In this document: positions 23,299 to 32,904 of the stretch, one piece after another | Position numbering within the stretch: the stretch's first letter is position 1 | Layout: every line of letters begins with the position of its first letter | Assembly (NCBI RefSeq): GCF_002261425.1 | Contig: NZ_NEVJ01000002.1 | Coordinates: 806,001 to 870,000 of the forward strand | DNA: 64,000 nucleotides | DNA from: Bordetella genomosp. 9 | GTDB taxonomy: Bacteria > Pseudomonadota > Gammaproteobacteria > Burkholderiales > Burkholderiaceae_B | Reading direction: 5' to 3' | Position numbers and translations under genes: made by a program | The notes under the pieces: generated by a model | The model's input: the letters and a program-made list of their open reading frames with translations, nothing else | Database searches by the model: none | What the model was told of the DNA's origin: nothing

Positions 23299-24821
23299 AC
23301 GCCGCGGAGATTCAGCAGATCCTGCCGTACCTCACGCCCGCTGAGCGTGCCGAGGTGAATCGCATCTTGTCGCTGCTGCCTACCCAGGTGTGGTATCCGC
23401 TACCCGGGCCGCAGACGATGGCCTACACCAGCACCGCAACCATCATCGGGTACGGCGGGGCGGCGGGGGGCGGCAAGACCGATCTGGCGTGTGGCAAGTC
23501 GCTGACCCAGCACCAGAAAGTCCTGGTTCTGCGGCGCGAAGCTACGCAGCTGACGGGCATTGTGGACCGCTTCACGGAGCTGCTGGGCGGACGCGACGGC
23601 TACAACGGCGCCGAGCGCATATGGCGCCTGACGGGCCGACAGATCGAGTTCGGATCGACGCCCAACCCCGACGACTGGAACAAGTACCAGGGCCGGCCGC
23701 ACGACCTGCTGGTGTTCGACGAGGCGGCCAACTTCCTGGAATCGCAGGTGCGCGCGCTCCTGGGCTGGCTGCGATCGGTCGACCCAAACCAGCGGTGCCA
23801 GGCGCTGCTCACCTTCAACCCACCGACCAATGCGGAAGGCCGCTGGATCGTCGATTTCTTCGCCCCCTGGCTGGACCCGAAGCACCCGAATCCGGCCAAG
23901 CCCGGCGAGCTGCGCTGGTTCGCCACGATCGACGGCAAGGACGTGGAGGTGGCCGACGGCACGCCATTCCAGCACGGCGGCGACACGATCACGCCGCTGT
24001 CGCGCACGTTCATCCCGTCACGGGTGAGCGATAACCCGTACCTGATGGGGACCGGATACATGGCCACCCTGCAATCCTTGCCCGAGCCGCTGCGCTCGCA
24101 AATGCTGCATGGCGACTTCCAGGCCGGCATGGAGGACGATGCCATGCAGGTCATCCCCACGGCCTGGATCGAGGCCGCGCAAGCCCGCTGGAAGCAGCGT
24201 AGCCCGAAACCCCGCATGGACAGCCTGGGCGTGGACGTGGCGCGCGGCGGGCGCGACAACACCATCCTGGCACGGCGCCATGGCAACTGGTACGACGAGC
24301 CGCTGGTGTACGAGGGGAAGGCGACGCCAGACGGCCCGGCCGTGGCCGGCGTGGTCATCGCCGCCCTGCGTGATGCCGCGCCCATCCACATCGATGTCAT
24401 CGGCGTGGGGGCGTCACCGTACGACTTCCTGCGGCATGCGAACCAGCAGATTATCGGGGTGAACGTGGCCGAGCAGGCCACCGCGCGCGACAAGTCCGGC
24501 AAGCTGGGATTCGCCAATATCCGGTCCCAGCTGTGGTGGGGGATGCGCGAAGACCTGGACCCGGCCAACGACACAGGCATTGCGCTGCCGCCTGACCGCC
24601 AGCTGCTGGTCGATCTGGCCGCGCCCGTGTGGCGGCTGCAAAGCAGCACGATCTACGTCGAAAGCCGCGAGGACATCATCAAGCGCATTGGTCGGTCGCC
24701 CGACTGGGCCAGCGCCTACCTGCTTGCCCGCATGGACACCCCGCGCCGCAGCGACCTGGTGCGCCCAGGTGCGCTTACCGCCGCCCGCCGTGAATACGAT
24801 CCGCTGCAATCACGAGATTAA
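23295..24821 (+). CDS. Terminase large subunit
   Basis: A 508-residue packaging motor. The ATPase has Walker A GGAAGGGKTD near residues 53-62 and Walker B LLVFDEAANF near 140. The C-terminal RNase H-like nuclease shows GVDVARGGRDNTI near residue 310 and a second acidic position in IDVIGVGAS. It cuts concatemeric DNA and pumps it into the prohead through the portal. The third GTGCGCTTAC-family position, an exact copy at 24769, is inside its last codons. Confidence 0.95.
   Translation: MNAAEIQQILPYLTPAERAEVNRILSLLPTQVWYPLPGPQTMAYTSTATIIGYGGAAGGGKTDLACGKSLTQHQKVLVLRREATQLTGIVDRFTELLGGRDGYNGAERIWRLTGRQIEFGSTPNPDDWNKYQGRPHDLLVFDEAANFLESQVRALLGWLRSVDPNQRCQALLTFNPPTNAEGRWIVDFFAPWLDPKHPNPAKPGELRWFATIDGKDVEVADGTPFQHGGDTITPLSRTFIPSRVSDNPYLMGTGYMATLQSLPEPLRSQMLHGDFQAGMEDDAMQVIPTAWIEAAQARWKQRSPKPRMDSLGVDVARGGRDNTILARRHGNWYDEPLVYEGKATPDGPAVAGVVIAALRDAAPIHIDVIGVGASPYDFLRHANQQIIGVNVAEQATARDKSGKLGFANIRSQLWWGMREDLDPANDTGIALPPDRQLLVDLAAPVWRLQSSTIYVESREDIIKRIGRSPDWASAYLLARMDTPRRSDLVRPGALTAARREYDPLQSRD
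24769..24778 (+). promoter_or_regulatory. GTGCGCTTAC motif, copy 2 (in terminase 3' end)
   Basis: An exact copy within the terminase coding sequence, 65 bp before the start of the next gene at 24834. It is preceded by GGTGCGCCCAG, a partial second copy. Conservation of the 10-mer inside a coding frame supports a regulatory role. Confidence 0.45.
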
Positions 24822-24833
24822 AGGCAGATCGCT

Positions 24834-25106
24834 ATGTGCGGCGTAAACCTGGGCGACACCCTGAGCAACGCGATAGACCCCGGCCACCTGTTCACCAAGG
24901 ACAGCAGCCAACCCGCCACGCCTGCGCCCACGGCCCCCACGCCGCCCCCGCAGAAGTCCAAGGCGCCGACCGCGGCGCAGTTCCGTGACGCGAACTCGGC
25001 CACCGAGAACACGCAGGGCGGCACACCCAGCACGCTGCTGACCGGGCCGACGGGCGTTGACCCGAACGCGCTGCAGCTGGGCAAAAACACCTTGCTGGGA
25101 AGCTGA
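24834..25106 (+). CDS. Small proline-rich virion-module protein
   Basis: A 90-residue protein starting MCGVNLGDTLSNAI, with a Pro/Thr-rich middle (TPAPTAPTPPPQ) and a helical end. Short proteins with an MCG-type start and proline-rich middle are frequent between terminase and portal genes of podoviruses. No function can be assigned. Confidence 0.65.
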   Translation: MCGVNLGDTLSNAIDPGHLFTKDSSQPATPAPTAPTPPPQKSKAPTAAQFRDANSATENTQGGTPSTLLTGPTGVDPNALQLGKNTLLGS

Positions 25107-25112
25107 CACGCC

Positions 25113-26810
25113 ATGGCCGAGCAAACCACCAAGGTGGATTACCGCAAGCGCTGGGAAGCGCTGAACACGGAATTCTCGCCTTGGCGTGCGATGTTCTGCG
25201 ACATCAGCAGCGTGGTGAGCCCGCAGACGGGCCGCTTTCTGCTGGGCGACACGCCGGCCACGACCACGACGCCGCCGCGCTTTAACCGGATCATCGACAA
25301 CACCGCGCTGGCGGCCAACGGCACGCTCGGCGCGGGCCTCATGTCGGGCGCCACGAGCCCCGCGCGGCCGTGGATCCGGCTGGCCACGCCCGACCCTGAG
25401 CTGATGAAATACCAGCCCGTGAAGCTCTGGTGCTCGGACGTCACCAGCCGCATGCTGAACGTGTTCCGGCGCAGCAACACGTACCAGGTGCTGCACGCGA
25501 TGTACGACGAGCTCGGCGCCTACGGTACGGGCGCGGCGCTCATCATGGACGATTTCAAGGACGTGACGCGCCTGTACCCCATGACGATTGGGGAGTACCG
25601 CATCGCGAAGGACGCCCGCGGCGAGGTGGTCACGATCTACCGCCAGCTGCAGATGACCGTGGCGGCGCTGGTGTCCGAGTTCGGATACAGCAAGTGCAGT
25701 TCGTCCGTGCAGAGCCAGTACGACAATGGCACGCTGGACGCCTATGTCGGCGTCATGCATGTGGTCGAGCCGCGCAGCGACCGCGACCCGTCCAAGCGCG
25801 ACGCGCGCAACATGGCGTGGAAGTCGGTCTATTTCGAGTGGGCCGCCGAGAACGGCGACAACTACCTGCGCGAAGGCGGCTTCAAGGAATTTCCAGCCGT
25901 CGTGCCGCGGTGGATCGTCAAGCCTGGCGACACCTGGGGTATCGGCCCGGGCATGATGGCGCTGGGCGATGCGCTGTCCTTGCAGCACGAGCAGAAACGC
26001 AAGGCCCAGGCCATCGACTACATGACCAAGCCGCCCCTGCAGGCACCGGTCACGTTGAAGGGCCATGAATCCGACCTGCTGCCCGGCGGCGTGTCGTACG
26101 TGGACATGGCCAACCCCAACGCGGGCATCCGGCCGGCGTTCCAGGTGCAGCTCGATCCGCGATACCTGATCGAGGACATCCAGGACGTGCGCCAGCGCAT
26201 CCGGTCCTCGTTCTTCACGGATCTGTTCCTGATGCTGTCGCAGGCGGATAACCCGCAGATGACCGCCACCGAGGTGGCCGAGCGGCACGAGGAAAAGCTC
26301 ACCATGCTGGGCCCTGTGCTGGAGCGGCTGCACAAGGAGCTGCTGACCCCGCTGGTGGAGGTCACCTTCCAACGCATGATTACCGGCGGCCTGCTGCCGC
26401 CCCCGCCGCCCGAGCTGCAAGGCAAGGATCTGGACATCGAATTCGTGTCGATCCTGGCCCAGGCCCAGCGCGCGGTGAGCACCAATGCCACCGACCGTTT
26501 CGTGTCCAACCTGGGCGCAGTCGCACAGATCAAGCCCGAGGTGCTGGACAAGTTCGACCCCGACGCCTGGGTCGACAACTACGCCGATTCGCTCGGCGTG
26601 GATCCGTCGCTGATCGTGGGCAACGAGCAAGTCGCCATCGTGCGTCAGCAGCGCGCGCAGCAGCAACAGCAGATGGCTGCCGCCGAGCAGGCGCAGCAGA
26701 TGGCCGAAACCGCCAACAAGCTGGGCAATGCGCCCACGGGCGCCAACAGCAACGCGCTGGGCGACATCCTCCAGAACTTCCTGGGCTACTCAGCCCCGCA
26801 AGGAGCCTGA
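25113..26810 (+). CDS. Portal protein (head-tail connector)
   Basis: A 565-residue protein of the podovirus connector family (T7 gp8 / BPP-1-like): RWEALNTEFSPWRAMFCDIS near the start, GLMSGATSPARPWIRL, a GPGMMALGDALSLQ helix, and a Gln-rich C-terminal barrel (QQQQMAAAEQAQQ). Twelve copies should form the ring through which DNA enters the capsid and to which the tail attaches. Confidence 0.92.
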   Translation: MAEQTTKVDYRKRWEALNTEFSPWRAMFCDISSVVSPQTGRFLLGDTPATTTTPPRFNRIIDNTALAANGTLGAGLMSGATSPARPWIRLATPDPELMKYQPVKLWCSDVTSRMLNVFRRSNTYQVLHAMYDELGAYGTGAALIMDDFKDVTRLYPMTIGEYRIAKDARGEVVTIYRQLQMTVAALVSEFGYSKCSSSVQSQYDNGTLDAYVGVMHVVEPRSDRDPSKRDARNMAWKSVYFEWAAENGDNYLREGGFKEFPAVVPRWIVKPGDTWGIGPGMMALGDALSLQHEQKRKAQAIDYMTKPPLQAPVTLKGHESDLLPGGVSYVDMANPNAGIRPAFQVQLDPRYLIEDIQDVRQRIRSSFFTDLFLMLSQADNPQMTATEVAERHEEKLTMLGPVLERLHKELLTPLVEVTFQRMITGGLLPPPPPELQGKDLDIEFVSILAQAQRAVSTNATDRFVSNLGAVAQIKPEVLDKFDPDAWVDNYADSLGVDPSLIVGNEQVAIVRQQRAQQQQQMAAAEQAQQMAETANKLGNAPTGANSNALGDILQNFLGYSAPQGA

Positions 26811-26813
26811 ACC

Positions 26814-27137
26814 ATGGCAATGACCGATATGGCCCTCTCGCCCGATGAGGCGAAGAAAGAGAACAGCTGCCTGATGGGCGACGACAGCGACGACGGGCCC
26901 AAGTACCCCTATGGCCTGTCGCTGAGCCTGGATGCGGTGACGCTGAAAAAGCTGGGTATCACGCAGCTGCCGAAGGTGGGCGAGACGATGCACCTGATGG
27001 CCGTGGCCGAGGTGTCGACCACCAGCCAGTACGAGAACCAATCGGGCAGCGAAATGTGCGTGAACCTGCAAATCACGCAGCTGGACCTGGGCGGCGAAGG
27101 CCCGGGCCCGGCCGCGTCGTTGTACGGCGACGCCTAG
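26814..27137 (+). CDS. Capsid staple-like protein
   Basis: A 107-residue protein with the pattern MALSPDEAKKE ... YPYGLSLSLDAVTLKKLG ... LPKVGETMHLMAVAEV ... NLQITQLDL, matching a family annotated as capsid staple proteins that lie next to portal genes in siphoviruses and podoviruses. It likely decorates or stabilises the head. The assignment rests on family pattern and position only. Confidence 0.7.
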   Translation: MAMTDMALSPDEAKKENSCLMGDDSDDGPKYPYGLSLSLDAVTLKKLGITQLPKVGETMHLMAVAEVSTTSQYENQSGSEMCVNLQITQLDLGGEGPGPAASLYGDA

Positions 27138-27147
27138 GTGCGCTTAC
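27138..27147 (+). promoter_or_regulatory. GTGCGCTTAC motif, copy 3 (before Bbp19-like gene)
   Basis: An exact copy directly after the staple gene stop and 31 bp before ATG 27178. A TAGATT hexamer lies 26 bp after the motif start, in a position where a -10 box could be. Confidence 0.5.
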
Positions 27148-27177
27148 CCCCTGGACCTGCCGATAGATTGGCGAGCC

Positions 27178-27504
27178 ATGAGCACTGAACACGATCCGCT
27201 GAACACCGCGCCGCTGGAAGACCAGCGCGCCGCCGAGGCCCAGGAAGCCGAACGACTCGCCAAGCAGGCGCGCGACGACTTCCTGTGGTTGATGGGCGAC
27301 AAGCGCGGCCGGCGGCTCATGTGGGGGTGGCTGGCGCAGGCGCGGGTGTTTCAACCGATCTTCGAGCCGTCGTCCCGGATCTATTTCAACGAGGGCATGC
27401 GCAATTTCGGGTGCATGTTCTTGACCGCGATACACGAGCACTGCCCCGAGGCATACCTGCAAATGGTGCGGGAAGTCCGGGAAGCCAAGGAAACGACGCA
27501 ATGA
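27178..27504 (+). CDS. Bbp19-like phage protein
   Basis: A 108-residue protein. RDDFLWLMGDKRGRRLMWGWL, then RIYFNEGMRNFGCMFL and a C-terminal helix, match the family named after Bbp19 of Bordetella phage BPP-1. It is encoded between portal and scaffold genes in related phages. The role is unknown, probably in head assembly. It overlaps the scaffold gene start. Confidence 0.8.
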   Translation: MSTEHDPLNTAPLEDQRAAEAQEAERLAKQARDDFLWLMGDKRGRRLMWGWLAQARVFQPIFEPSSRIYFNEGMRNFGCMFLTAIHEHCPEAYLQMVREVREAKETTQ

Positions 27505-28199
27505 GCGACGCCAGCACGACGACCACGACCGACACCGCAGCCGCCCCCGCGCAAGGCGCGACCGATCAGGCTGCCGCGGCCGCGTCGACACAACAGGATT
27601 CCACGCAGACCGGGCAGGACACCACCCAAACCGGAAAGGCGGGAGAACAGCCCGCGGCGCAAGCCGATGGCGACCAGAAGCAAGGGAAGGAAGGCGGCGA
27701 GGCCGGCGGCAAGCCGACCGGCGCACCGGAAACCTACGCCGATTTCGAGCTGCCCGAGGGGATCTCTCTCGATGCCGAGGACAGCGACGCGATCAAGGCG
27801 TATGCCAAGGAACACAACCTCAGCCAGGAAGCCGCGCAGAAGCTGGTTTCGGACCTGGGCGTCAAGCAAGCCCAGAAGTTCGAATCCAAGATGCGAGAGG
27901 CCATGGAGGCGCGCAACGCTGAGTGGACCGACGCGTCGAAGGCGGACAAGGAATTCGGCGGCGACAAGCTGGCCGAGAATCTGGCCGTCGCCAAGACGTT
28001 CCTGGATGCGCACGGCACTCCCGAGCTGAAGAAATTCCTGGTCGAAACCGGCCTGGGAAATCACCCGGAAATGATCCGGCTGATGTACCGCGCGGGCAAA
28101 GCCATCAGCGAAGACACGGCAGTGCAGGGCGGTCAGCCCGCCACGGCCGGCAAGGTCGACGCTGCTACCGCCCTTTACGGCAAGTCCACCCCGAAATAA
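27501..28199 (+). CDS. Scaffolding-type protein
   Basis: A 232-residue protein with a long low-complexity Thr/Ala/Gln/Gly-rich N-terminus (about residues 1-75) and a helical C-terminal part (LSQEAAQKLVSDLGVKQAQKF, EFGGDKLAENLAVAKTFLD). This composition, and the position directly before the major capsid gene, are typical of podovirus scaffold proteins that guide prohead assembly and then leave. Confidence 0.75.
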   Translation: MSDASTTTTTDTAAAPAQGATDQAAAAASTQQDSTQTGQDTTQTGKAGEQPAAQADGDQKQGKEGGEAGGKPTGAPETYADFELPEGISLDAEDSDAIKAYAKEHNLSQEAAQKLVSDLGVKQAQKFESKMREAMEARNAEWTDASKADKEFGGDKLAENLAVAKTFLDAHGTPELKKFLVETGLGNHPEMIRLMYRAGKAISEDTAVQGGQPATAGKVDAATALYGKSTPK

Positions 28200-28211
28200 G
28201 GAGCCACCAAC

Positions 28212-29252
28212 ATGGCCACCCAACCGAAGACCGGCGCGATCACCCTGGCCGACTGGAAGAACACCCGGAACCCCGACGGGTCCACCGCGGCTGTCATCGA
28301 CCTGCTGGGCCAGTCCAACGAAGTTCTTCAGGACATGCGCTGGAAGGAAGGCAACCTGCCGACCGGCCACCGCACGACCGTGCGCACCGGCATCCCCACG
28401 CCGACGTGGCGCAAGCTGTACCAGGGCGTGCCGCCCAGCAAGTCCACGCGCGCCCAGGTCGATGACACCTGCGGCATGCTGGAAGCTCGCAACGAGGTCG
28501 ACGTCGATCTGGTGAACCTGAACGGCGACGCCGCGCAGTTCCGCCTGGACGAAGCCCAGGGCGAAATCGAAGGCATGAACCAGGCCATGGCGCTGGCGCT
28601 GTTCTACGGCGACCAATCGGTCAACCCCGAGCGGATCACCGGCCTGGCGCCGCGCTACTCGTCCCTGACGGCGGGCAGCGGCGCCAACATCCTGGACGCC
28701 GGCGGCACGGGCACGGACAACACCTCCATCTGGCTGGTGGTGTGGGGCGACAACACCGTGCACGGCATCGTGCCGAAGGGCTCGCAGGCTGGCCTGCAGC
28801 ACCAGGATCTGGGCGAAATCGACGCGTTCGACGAGAACAACAACCGGTACCGCGCGCTGGCCGACCTGTGGAAGTGGAAATGCGGCCTGACCGTGCGCGA
28901 CTGGCGCTATGTCGTGCGCATCGCCAACATCGACGTGTCCGACCTGGCCGGCCAAACCGGCACGCAGGCCGCGACGGCCGCCACGACCATCATCAAGATG
29001 ATGACGCGCGCGTTCTTCCGCATCCCGCAGATGGGCATGGGCAACGCTGTGTTCTACGCCAACCGCACCGTCAAGGAATACCTGGCGATCGCGGCGCAGG
29101 ACAAGAACAACTCCGTGCTGACGGTCGAAGAGGCCACCAACCAGTTCGGCACGGTGTCCCCGGGCAGCGTGAAGAATGGCGTGGTCAAGTTCCTGGGCGT
29201 GCCGATCCGCACCGTGGATCAGCTGCTGAACACTGAAGCCCGCGTGGTCTAA
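28212..29252 (+). CDS. Major capsid protein
   Basis: A 346-residue protein placed between scaffold and cement genes, resembling the BPP-1-type major head protein: GAITLADWKNTRNPDG near the start, LWKWKCGLTVRDWRYVVRI in the middle (the P-domain region) and FLGVPIRTVDQLL near the end. It is expected to have the HK97 fold and to build the icosahedral shell. Confidence 0.9.
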   Translation: MATQPKTGAITLADWKNTRNPDGSTAAVIDLLGQSNEVLQDMRWKEGNLPTGHRTTVRTGIPTPTWRKLYQGVPPSKSTRAQVDDTCGMLEARNEVDVDLVNLNGDAAQFRLDEAQGEIEGMNQAMALALFYGDQSVNPERITGLAPRYSSLTAGSGANILDAGGTGTDNTSIWLVVWGDNTVHGIVPKGSQAGLQHQDLGEIDAFDENNNRYRALADLWKWKCGLTVRDWRYVVRIANIDVSDLAGQTGTQAATAATTIIKMMTRAFFRIPQMGMGNAVFYANRTVKEYLAIAAQDKNNSVLTVEEATNQFGTVSPGSVKNGVVKFLGVPIRTVDQLLNTEARVV

Positions 29253-29262
29253 GGAGGCCGCC

Positions 29263-29697
29263 ATGATTCTCGATACCCAAGAAACTTTCTCCCTGGGCCA
29301 GTCGCTGATTTCGGCGACCGGTGACGTGGTGTCCACCAACATCTACGACACCGGCTCGTCGGCGGATATCGGCATCGGCGAACCGCTGTTCGTCTACGCC
29401 CGTATCGGCACGGCGGTGGTGGGCTCCGGCGCCACGGTGCAGGTCGTCCTGCAAACGGACGACAACAGTGCTTTCTCGTCGCCGCGGGAGTTCCCGCTGT
29501 CCGGCGCGCTGGCGCCGGCCGCGCTGACGGCCAACACCGCCATCGTGCGCGCCCGTCTGCCGATCGGCCTGGAGCGCTACATCCGTCTGGTGTATCGCAT
29601 CGCGGGCGCCTCGGTCACGGCCGGCACCGTCGACGCGTACATGGCCCTGGATGTTCAGGCCAACAACGCGTACCCCAGCGGCTTCGTGGTCGCGTAA
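29263..29697 (+). CDS. Bbp16-like capsid cement protein
   Basis: A 144-residue beta-rich protein (ILDTQETFSLGQ ... STNIYDTG ... FVYARIGTAV ... LERYIRLVYRI), matching the cement protein Bbp16 of phage BPP-1. That protein binds as trimers or dimers on the outer shell and stabilises it after expansion. It directly follows the capsid gene. Confidence 0.85.
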   Translation: MILDTQETFSLGQSLISATGDVVSTNIYDTGSSADIGIGEPLFVYARIGTAVVGSGATVQVVLQTDDNSAFSSPREFPLSGALAPAALTANTAIVRARLPIGLERYIRLVYRIAGASVTAGTVDAYMALDVQANNAYPSGFVVA

Positions 29698-29709
29698 GGA
29701 GAACCCATC

Positions 29710-29904
29710 ATGAAAGTACGTGCAACCGCCCGCGGTTACCTCGACCAGATCCGCGAGCCCGGCGACGAGTTCGAAGTGCCGGACGACACCGGCCCGGCCA
29801 CCTGGTTCGAACGGGTCGACGGCAAGCCGATCAAAGAGCCCAAGCAGGCCAAGCCCAAGCCCGATGACAAGGGCGACGGCAAGAAAGCCGAAGACCTGGC
29901 GTAA
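29710..29904 (+). CDS. Small virion-module protein
   Basis: A 64-residue protein: MKVRATARGYLDQIREPGDE, then a short beta-like core (ATWFERV) and a Lys/Pro/Asp-rich tail. It resembles a family of small phage head-module proteins. It is the last gene before a terminator. Confidence 0.65.
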   Translation: MKVRATARGYLDQIREPGDEFEVPDDTGPATWFERVDGKPIKEPKQAKPKPDDKGDGKKAEDLA

Positions 29905-29923
29905 TCGCTCGACGTGGTGAACG

Positions 29924-29948
29924 AAACGGGGGCCGCGGCCCCCGTTTT
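29924..29948 (+). terminator. Terminator after head module
   Basis: A perfect 24-base palindrome (AAACGGGGGCCG and its complement) ends in TTTT. It lies between the head genes and the tail-tube genes. It should reduce read-through and so raise the ratio of capsid to tail proteins. Confidence 0.8.
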
Positions 29949-29962
29949 CACAGGACGATCCC

Positions 29963-30604
29963 ATGGCATCCGTAATCGACATTGGCAATCTCGCGCTGGG
30001 GCACCTCGGCGAAGCCGCGGAGGTGTCGTCAATCAACCCCCCGGAAGGTAGCGCCTACGCGGACCATATCGCGCGCTTCTACCCGGTGGCGCGCGATGTC
30101 GCATTGCAGGACCAGGGGTTTCCGTGGAGCTTCGCCGTGCGCCGGGTGTATCTCGCCGTGGTCATGGCGCCGGGCGACGACGGCAACCCCTATGTCGGCC
30201 GCTACGCCTACGCCATGCCGGCCGATTGCCTGCAGCCCACGGCGGTGCTTACGCCAGGTGCGGACGACGCGAACGGCGACTACTTCGATACCGAGGTGGC
30301 GGCCAACGGGTCGAAGCTCATCATCTGCGACACGCCCAGCGCCATCCTGAAGTACACGCGTGTTGTCGACGATCCGACCAAGTTCACGCCGCTGTTCCTG
30401 GACGCGCTGGCGTGGCTGCTGGCGTCCTACCTGGCCGGCCCGATCATCAAGGGCGACGCTGGCGCCACCAAGGCGCGCGAGTGCCTGGGCGTCTACCAAT
30501 CGCAGATTGCGAACGCTCGCGTGGCCGACATGCGCGGCCGCAAGGTGGACACCGGATACAAAGACCATCGCCCGGACTGGATCGCGGCGCGCGGGGGCTA
30601 CTGA
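29963..30604 (+). CDS. Tail tubular protein A-like (adaptor)
   Basis: A 213-residue protein with the gp11-type start VIDIGNLALGHLGE, then YADHIARFYPVARDVALQDQGF and RYAYAMPADCL, the pattern of T7 tail tubular protein A / adaptor proteins. Twelve copies should sit below the portal. It is coupled to the next gene by a one-base overlap (TGATG). Confidence 0.85.
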   Translation: MASVIDIGNLALGHLGEAAEVSSINPPEGSAYADHIARFYPVARDVALQDQGFPWSFAVRRVYLAVVMAPGDDGNPYVGRYAYAMPADCLQPTAVLTPGADDANGDYFDTEVAANGSKLIICDTPSAILKYTRVVDDPTKFTPLFLDALAWLLASYLAGPIIKGDAGATKARECLGVYQSQIANARVADMRGRKVDTGYKDHRPDWIAARGGY

Positions 30605-32904
30605 TGCCGAACGTACGAGGGATTGCGCGCAGCTTTGCCGGCGGGGAGATCAGCCCGGAACTGTTCTCCCGCATGGACCTGGCCAACTTCCAGACCGGCC
30701 TGGCATTGTGCCGCAACTTCTGGACGCTGCCGCATGGCCCGGCGCAGAACCGGCCAGGCACTGAATTCGTGGCGGAAACGAAGGACAGCAGCAAGCGGTC
30801 GCGGCTGCTGCGCTTCGCGTTCAACACCGAACAAACCTTCGCCATGGAGTTCGGCGATCAGTACGTGCGGTTCCACACCCAGGGCAGCACGCTGCTGGAG
30901 GCGCCGAAGACCATTACCAACGTGTCGAACGCGCTGCCTGCCGTCGTGACGGCGCCCGCGCACGGCTACAGCCAGGGTGATACCGTGTACATCACGGGCA
31001 TCGCAGGACAGGTTGCGCTGAATGGGCGGAAGTTCTTCATCGGCAATGTTACGTCGAACACTTTCTCGCTGTTCCAGCTCAACGGCAACGGCATGGACAC
31101 CACCGGCATGCCGCCCTACGTGGCGGGTGGCGCTGCGCTGCGCGTCTACGAGATCGGCACGCCGTACCTGGAGGCGGATCTGGAGGACCTGCACTACGTT
31201 CAGTCCGGCGACGTGCTGACCATCGTGCATCCGTCGTATGCGCCGCGCGAGCTGCGCCGCCTGGGCGCCACGTCCTGGACGCTGAGCACGATCGCGTTCG
31301 GCCCCACGCTGCCCGGCCCGACCGACCTGGTGGCCAACGCCTTCGCCGGCTCCGGCACGGCCAACAACCAGAACTTCAGCTACGTCGTCACGGCCGTGGC
31401 GCCGAACACGCTGGAGGAATCCATCGCCTCTAACGTCGCCACCTGCACCAACGACCTGACGCTGAACGGCGCGCACAACGACCTGACGTGGACGGCCGTG
31501 CCGGGCGCCGTGCGCCACAACGTCTACAAGGCGAGCGATTCCAACATCTTCGGGTACGTCGGGCAGACGCCCGGCACCGATGGGTTTTTCCGGGACGACA
31601 ACATCGACGAGGACGTCACAAAGACGCCGCCGGAGAACAACGACCCGTTCACCAGCACCGGCAATTACCCCAGCGCCGTGGGCTACATCCAGCAGCGCCG
31701 CGTCTTCGCCGGCACGCTGAACCGACCGCAAACGGTGTGGCTCACGCGCACCGGCACCGAAAGCAATATGTCGTCCTCGATTCCGTCGCGCGATGACGAT
31801 GCCATCGTGCTGCGCGTGGCGGCGTCACAGGTCAACGTGATGCGCCACTTGGTGCCGCTGGCCGATATGATGATGCTGACCAGCGACGCCGAATGGCGGC
31901 TGACGACGGCCGGCACCGACGTGCTCACCCCCACGTCCGTGGCAGTGAAGCCACAGAGCTATACCGGATCCAGCAACGTGCAGCCGGTCGTGGCGAACAA
32001 CCGGCTCATCTTTTCGGCCAACCGCGACGGCCACCTGCAGGAAGTCGTCTACAACAACGACGCGGGCGGCTACGTGCCGAGCGACATATCCATCCTGGCC
32101 ACGCACCTGCTGGAGGATTATTCGATCTCCGACATGGCATTCATGCGCGCGCCGGTGCCGATCGTGTGGAGCGTGCGCGCCGACGGCACGCTGCTGGGTA
32201 CCACCTATGTGCCCGACCAGAAAGTGGTGGGCTGGCACCAGCACGATACCGTGGGCGGCTTTTTTGAATCCTGCACCACGATCAACGAAGGCCGGGAAGA
32301 ATCGCTGTACGTCATCGTGCGCCGCACGGTGCAGGGCCGCACGGTGCGCTATGTCGAACGGCTGCACACGCGGCGATTCCAGCAGCTGGCGGATGCGTTC
32401 TTTGTGGACTGCGGCCTGACCTACCAGGGCGCGCCCGTGGGCGGCGTGACGGGGCTGCACCACCTTGAAGGGCTGACGGTTGCCATACTCGCCGACGGCG
32501 CCGTGATGGCGCCGCGCGTGGTCACTGGCGGTGTGGTGGAGCTGGAGCATTCCGCCAGCACCGTGCATATCGGGTTGCCGATTACGGCGGACCTGCAAAC
32601 GCTGCCGTTCGCTGTGGAACAGGCCCAGGCCTTCGGCGCCGGCCGGCCGAAGAACATCAACAAGGTGTTTGCACGCGTGCGCGAATCGTCGGCGATCCAG
32701 GCCGGGCCGGATTTCGAGAGCCTTGTCGAGTTCAAACAGCGCACAAACGAGCCGATGGGCACGCCGCCGCGACTGATTTCTGGCGAGATCGAGATACCTG
32801 TGAGAAACAACTGGAGCACGGACGGGCAACTGTGCGTGCGCCAGGCCCGTCCGCTGCCGGTGACTGTCGTATCTATGTGCTCGGAGGCGGCAATTGGCGG
32901 CTAA
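30604..32904 (+). CDS. Tail tubular protein B-like (nozzle)
   Basis: A 766-residue protein starting MPNVRGIARSFAGGEISPEL, followed by FQTGLALCRNFWTLPHGPAQNRPG, the conserved opening of podovirus nozzle proteins (T7 gp12 / BPP-1 relatives). Most of the rest is beta-rich. It forms the distal tail tube to which the tailspikes attach. The reading frame is open further upstream but there overlaps the adaptor gene. Confidence 0.88.
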   Translation: MPNVRGIARSFAGGEISPELFSRMDLANFQTGLALCRNFWTLPHGPAQNRPGTEFVAETKDSSKRSRLLRFAFNTEQTFAMEFGDQYVRFHTQGSTLLEAPKTITNVSNALPAVVTAPAHGYSQGDTVYITGIAGQVALNGRKFFIGNVTSNTFSLFQLNGNGMDTTGMPPYVAGGAALRVYEIGTPYLEADLEDLHYVQSGDVLTIVHPSYAPRELRRLGATSWTLSTIAFGPTLPGPTDLVANAFAGSGTANNQNFSYVVTAVAPNTLEESIASNVATCTNDLTLNGAHNDLTWTAVPGAVRHNVYKASDSNIFGYVGQTPGTDGFFRDDNIDEDVTKTPPENNDPFTSTGNYPSAVGYIQQRRVFAGTLNRPQTVWLTRTGTESNMSSSIPSRDDDAIVLRVAASQVNVMRHLVPLADMMMLTSDAEWRLTTAGTDVLTPTSVAVKPQSYTGSSNVQPVVANNRLIFSANRDGHLQEVVYNNDAGGYVPSDISILATHLLEDYSISDMAFMRAPVPIVWSVRADGTLLGTTYVPDQKVVGWHQHDTVGGFFESCTTINEGREESLYVIVRRTVQGRTVRYVERLHTRRFQQLADAFFVDCGLTYQGAPVGGVTGLHHLEGLTVAILADGAVMAPRVVTGGVVELEHSASTVHIGLPITADLQTLPFAVEQAQAFGAGRPKNINKVFARVRESSAIQAGPDFESLVEFKQRTNEPMGTPPRLISGEIEIPVRNNWSTDGQLCVRQARPLPVTVVSMCSEAAIGG

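Noticed and set aside
24810..29342. Long minus-strand open frames (e.g. 24810-26666 and 27381-29342)
   Set aside because: They are antisense to portal, scaffold and capsid genes. They are low-information Arg/His/Gly-rich translations produced by codon bias.
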